Origin: an uncultured Bacteroidota bacterium | GTDB taxonomy: Bacteria > Bacteroidota > Bacteroidia > Bacteroidales > UBA12481 | DNA length: 64,000 nucleotides | Direction of reading: 5' to 3' | Assembly (NCBI GenBank): GCA_903851365.1 | Contig: CAINOB010000038.1 | Span: forward strand, 19,447 to 83,446 | Shown: positions 60,305 to 64,000 of the stretch, in pieces | Position numbering within the stretch: position 1 is the stretch's first letter | Layout of the letters: the number at the start of each line of letters is the position of its first letter | Program-made: the position numbers and the translations under genes | Notes under the pieces: model-generated | Databases searched by the model: none | The model's input: the letters and a program-made list of their open reading frames with translations, nothing else | Told to the model about the DNA's origin: nothing

Positions 60305-63300
60305 TTAAGGGTGATTATTTTTAACAAGTTTTGGTCTGGGTTTAATGAAGATGCTTACCGTCTGATCGATTGATTTATTTCCATTAGTGTCAATCAACCA
60401 GTAAGTTATGGTGTGAGCAATAGTTGTAAAATTGATTCCGTCACCGGGGAAAACCATATCCGTAAGTGATGCAGATGGCTGACCTGTCCCGGAAATCGAA
60501 GCGTGGGTAAGCCATATCGGTGGAGGAGTAGGATTGGGTGTCTGAGCAAAATCTATGCGCCAGTTGATAATCAATTGATTTCTGGCAGTGCAGTTGTCAT
60601 TGAAATTCAATAAAACTGGATCCAGGTCAAGCGCTGTATTTCCGGCCTTAAACAGGTAGTAATCAGGCTCCGGATTTATCTTGATGTTGCCTGCTAAATA
60701 GGTCGCTGAGATCAGGTTGTTGACACAAAATGCAAATGGACCGGCAGGAGCGCTAAAAGTAGGGGAGGTAATGTCCGGGTTAGTGGTCATTGTGACTGAT
60801 ATATTTTTTGAGCACCCATTATTATCAATCACTGTCAGGTCATATACCCCTGGCGCGAGACTGCTGATGTCCTTGCTGTTGCTTGTAAACGCGCCAGGTC
60901 CATTCCAGGTAAAGCTGTAAGGACTGGCACCTCCTGTAACTGTGATGCTGATATTCCCATCTGTTTTTCCCGGGCAGGAAACGGGAACGACGGTGGAGGC
61001 AATAGTAAGAGCCTGAGACAATGTGGTAGTGACAGAAGCAGTATTATTCAAACTGACCGGATCACTAATAGGTAATAAAACCGCAGTAGCAGTCGCTGTA
61101 AATTGAGTCATACTGGCACAATCGACTTTGCCGGAAATTACTAGGGTATGGATCTCATTTACTGCCAGATTATTCAAGACAAGTGATCCGGTCCAGGGCG
61201 ATAAAGAACCGCCATCCACAGTGAAATTAAGGTTGGTAACAGAGGGAGGTATGCTTTCATTCACCGTGACTATCGGTGCAACTGACGGTCCCAGATTGGT
61301 AACAGTCAGCGTGTATTGAATTGCCGAACCAGCAATAATAACAGGAGGTCCGGTTAGGTCAACTTTGATATCAGCTTCGCCAATTACATTTACCTGAAAT
61401 GAACAGGTGCTAATGTTTCCTGCACCATCAAAAATTGAATATTTGACCGTCGTATTCCCAACATTAAAATTGTGATTGCCGGGTGTATTTGTTCCTGATG
61501 TCGGTGATTTATCGATTGTGGAACCAGTCATTTCCCATAATCGGGAGGAAATGCTGCAGGCATTTACATAAACAGGAAGCGGCACTTGCACATTACTGGC
61601 ATAGTTAAATCCGACATCGGCCTGGACAGTGATATCGGCGGGTGCAGAAATGGTTGGTGGTTCAGGTTGTGTGATAATAACCGGCAGTACGGTGGCCGAA
61701 CAGCCATTTGCTGCGGTGATCGTCACATTATAGGTTCCTGCTGCCAACCCTGTTGCAGTTGCGGTGGTTTGCCCGTTGCTCCATAAAAAAGTCGGTGAAT
61801 TTCCACTCGTAACCGTCACCTTGGCACTTCCATCATTTCCTCCAAAACAGGTGGGCTGTGTAAAGGCAATAACTTCATCAACAACTAATGCCGGCGGTTG
61901 AACGAGAGTTATAGTATCAGTACCGGTGCAACCATGACTGTCAGTAATTGTGAGTGTGTACTTGCCAGCCTTCAGGTTGGTTGCAGTGGCTGTGGTTTGA
62001 ACAGGAACAGAATTCCATGAATAAAGATAAGGACTGATACCACCCGAAGCGGAAGCCGTGGCATGACCGTCGGAACCACCGTTACAGACTGGACCGGCAC
62101 CAAAGATTATATGAGCTGTGACCGCCGGGTAGATAGTAATTTTCACCTGGTCAGTAACAGGTCCGCAAGTACCTGCCGGATCATCAGTAGTCAGCGTGAG
62201 GGTTACAGAACCGGCTGCTATTTCAGCGGCACTTGGAGTATAAATTGCATTGAGAGTCGTTGAATTTGGGTTATATGATCCGTTTCCTCCCGACCAGGTC
62301 CCTGAAGTTGCAGATCCTCCGAGAATACCCGCCAGAGTCACGGATGGCGATGACGCACAGGTTGATTGATCTGGCCCGGCATTTGCGGTAGCTTTGGGCT
62401 CAATGACCACGTTAAAAGGTTTTTCAATAGGAGCACAACCATAACCATCGGTGAGAGTAACTTTATACTGACCGCCATGAGCTAAAGTAGCATTGGGAAT
62501 ATTAGGGCTTGATAAGTTTGATGTAAAACCCAATGGCCCGGTCCACAAAAAACTGAATGGAGGCCTGCCCCCGGTTATTGTTGCTGAAAGGCTGATTGTG
62601 GAACCTTCACAAAACGATCCTGCAGCGCTAATATTAACCGTAGCAGGAATTTGTGCAAGTGTACCGAATGAAATGTCATCCAACCCAAAGTCATTTCCTC
62701 CGAGTGCAGTTTGTAAATCGACAATTTGAATGGTAGCTGTGGTTGCCGAACCGGAATTCCACATCCCATAAAATTGAACCCAATTATATGGAGCGTTATT
62801 GTTTTGAGCCCTTGCTGGTAACACGGCTGTAGTACCAACCAGAGTTCCGTTAACATTAAATTGAAGCTGAGCATAAGGGGGTACACTGTTTAAACTTATT
62901 GCCCAGGCGGAAAAATAATAATTGATCCCTGGAACAACCGGCGTAGTTTCCTGCCAAACGGCAACTGGTGGATTTGAGCCGCTACCGTTTATGATCATCA
63001 TGTTTCCGGTATTTGTAGTATGATCCTTGCCCCAGAAATTACTGTGCGTGAAATTCGGATTCGTATATACCGAGTATAATCCCTCGGGCACTAATGAGTT
63101 AGTTGCCGGTGCTGCGTAACCATAAGCGGAAGAAAATCCTGTGTTCCCTGAGGAAAAATCACCATTGACAACCAACTCATTTGATACCCCTAAATATTTT
63201 GTAGCCGAACATCCTCCATTAGTAACCACCACTCCATAATTTCCTGCAACATCCACGTCAATAAAATTTGAGGTGGAATTGAGGGGTGGTAACCAGGAAT

Positions 63301-64000
63301 AAGTTCCACCTCCCATAGCCGTCAGCCTGATCTTTCCTGGCACCGAACAATAGTCTGCTGTGACCGTTGGTTGGGGTATTGGATTGATTACAATGGCGAC
63401 TGGGGCGGAAGTGGTTGAACATCCATCCGTATTGGTTGTAGTAGCGGTATAAATGTTTGTCCCGGCGGGTGGAGTAACAGTTGCTGTTGCGATAGAATTG
63501 AATAATCCTGAATAAGCTACTGCACCAATGGTCTGGGGCCCGTTGATTGTTGTGATAAATCCGCTGTCCACCTGCCTGGTAACTGATAGCGACCAGTTAA
63601 CAAGGGTTCCGCTGTTTCCTGCTTTATGATCGAAAACCCTCAGGGTCCACAATCCATCGATGGACGCACCATTTAATGCATTTGCAGGAATCACGCTATT
63701 GTAATTACCTCCTCCGGAGGCACCTGTACGATCAGGAACCGTTGTTACAGATCCTTCCGGTAAAAAGGTGCCGGTAAATGGGGCCGAACCATTAACGATC
63801 GGGTTGATCGCACTGGTCTGGAAAACAGTATTGGTATAATTATTTCCGTTTCCTCCATTTGCTGAAGATAAAAGCATGGCTCTGGTCCCTTGCGGATCAA
63901 CCAGAAAAATGTCCAGATCGGAGTCGGTATTGTGGTTGATGTTGACAGTAATCATCACGATATCAAGGCTCGTCAGAATTGAGCCGCCACTTCCGGATAA
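60305..64000 (-). CDS. Large surface adhesin-like protein with P-domain and SprB repeats, 5' truncated by the window edge
   Basis: The frame is open to the window end, so the 1231 visible residues lack the N-terminus; the GTG at 63958 is not a real start. The first visible part is a proprotein-convertase P-domain (VNINHNTDSDLDIFLVDPQG, NGNNYTNTVFQ). Then follow Ig-like domains, a jelly-roll-like segment (NELVVNGDFSSGN through DFGLDDISFG), SprB repeats (GGISPYLYSWN, SPTFLWSNGQ, GGASPYSFTWNGPG), a HYR-like domain (ISAPADITVQADVG) and a DUF11 domain (AGSAIQYTLTVTNLGPS). It ends PKLVKNNHP with no recognisable T9SS sorting domain, which is odd for such a protein. The whole protein may be a protease-adhesin or gliding-related surface protein. 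Confidence 0.82.
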   Translation of the reverse strand, partial: LSGSGGSILTSLDIVMITVNINHNTDSDLDIFLVDPQGTRAMLLSSANGGNGNNYTNTVFQTSAINPIVNGSAPFTGTFLPEGSVTTVPDRTGASGGGNYNSVIPANALNGASIDGLWTLRVFDHKAGNSGTLVNWSLSVTRQVDSGFITTINGPQTIGAVAYSGLFNSIATATVTPPAGTNIYTATTTNTDGCSTTSAPVAIVINPIPQPTVTADYCSVPGKIRLTAMGGGTYSWLPPLNSTSNFIDVDVAGNYGVVVTNGGCSATKYLGVSNELVVNGDFSSGNTGFSSAYGYAAPATNSLVPEGLYSVYTNPNFTHSNFWGKDHTTNTGNMMIINGSGSNPPVAVWQETTPVVPGINYYFSAWAISLNSVPPYAQLQFNVNGTLVGTTAVLPARAQNNNAPYNWVQFYGMWNSGSATTATIQIVDLQTALGGNDFGLDDISFGTLAQIPATVNISAAGSFCEGSTISLSATITGGRPPFSFLWTGPLGFTSNLSSPNIPNATLAHGGQYKVTLTDGYGCAPIEKPFNVVIEPKATANAGPDQSTCASSPSVTLAGILGGSATSGTWSGGNGSYNPNSTTLNAIYTPSAAEIAAGSVTLTLTTDDPAGTCGPVTDQVKITIYPAVTAHIIFGAGPVCNGGSDGHATASASGGISPYLYSWNSVPVQTTATATNLKAGKYTLTITDSHGCTGTDTITLVQPPALVVDEVIAFTQPTCFGGNDGSAKVTVTSGNSPTFLWSNGQTTATATGLAAGTYNVTITAANGCSATVLPVIITQPEPPTISAPADITVQADVGFNYASNVQVPLPVYVNACSISSRLWEMTGSTIDKSPTSGTNTPGNHNFNVGNTTVKYSIFDGAGNISTCSFQVNVIGEADIKVDLTGPPVIIAGSAIQYTLTVTNLGPSVAPIVTVNESIPPSVTNLNFTVDGGSLSPWTGSLVLNNLAVNEIHTLVISGKVDCASMTQFTATATAVLLPISDPVSLNNTASVTTTLSQALTIASTVVPVSCPGKTDGNISITVTGGASPYSFTWNGPGAFTSNSKDISSLAPGVYDLTVIDNNGCSKNISVTMTTNPDITSPTFSAPAGPFAFCVNNLISATYLAGNIKINPEPDYYLFKAGNTALDLDPVLLNFNDNCTARNQLIINWRIDFAQTPNPTPPPIWLTHASISGTGQPSASLTDMVFPGDGINFTTIAHTITYWLIDTNGNKSIDQTVSIFIKPRPKLVKNNHP

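Overview
The window comes from a member of the Bacteroidota, most likely an anaerobic or facultative polysaccharide degrader near Bacteroidales/Marinilabiliales. The grounds are: -7 boxes of the TAnnTTTG type before many genes (often with TTTG about 20 bp upstream); almost no Shine-Dalgarno sequences; a type IX secretion (T9SS) sorting domain on a giant surface protein; an S46 dipeptidyl-peptidase; several Crp/FNR paralogues; and many secreted GH29, GH95, GH3 and six-hairpin glycosidases. No rRNA, tRNA, CRISPR array, transposase or phage gene was seen.

Layout. 1-1054: 3' part of a GH63/trehalase-like glycosidase. 1139-3976: quinol nitric oxide reductase divergent from an Rrf2/NsrR-like regulator. 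4087-7976: endonuclease IV, a secreted BNR-propeller protein and a Crp-family regulator. 8121-11490: a small sulfur/metal-handling group (DUF2892 membrane protein, two NifX-like proteins, a cysteine-desulfurase-like PLP enzyme, an FNR-like regulator with a palindromic operator). 11627-14373: fucosidase plus MFS transporter. 14556-25994: tricorn-like S41 protease, NADH dehydrogenase II, M23 lipoprotein, ClpB, FtsX-type permease, eIF1/SUI1 homologue. 26079-35308: GH3, metK with a structured leader, porin, Crp/FNR regulator, MarC, S46 peptidase. 35652-39152: glycyl radical enzyme (HypD-like) and its activase. 39149-42912: NapC-type heptaheme cytochrome, K+ channel, URO-D-like protein. 42929-52398: a fucose-oriented glycosidase cluster with two unusual fusions. 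52455-64000: surface proteins, including a 2030-residue T9SS substrate with 13 repeats of exactly 69 residues.

The genes fit a cell that strips fucosylated and other glycans outside the cytoplasm, takes up sugars and peptides, ferments or respires at low oxygen, and defends itself against NO and peroxide. Redox regulation probably runs through the Rrf2 protein and two FNR-like proteins with cysteine clusters.

The most unusual feature is not a single gene. Short imperfect tandem repeats of 7-8 bp recur through the window. Several families start on the stop codon of a gene in sense orientation (clpB, GH3, nor, S46, nfo, glycyl radical enzyme). Others lie inside coding sequence, either in loops or forming the signal peptide. 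REP-like palindromes, a pair of covarying hairpins around nor, and 29-bp inverted repeats touching two divergent start codons add to a repeat-rich picture.
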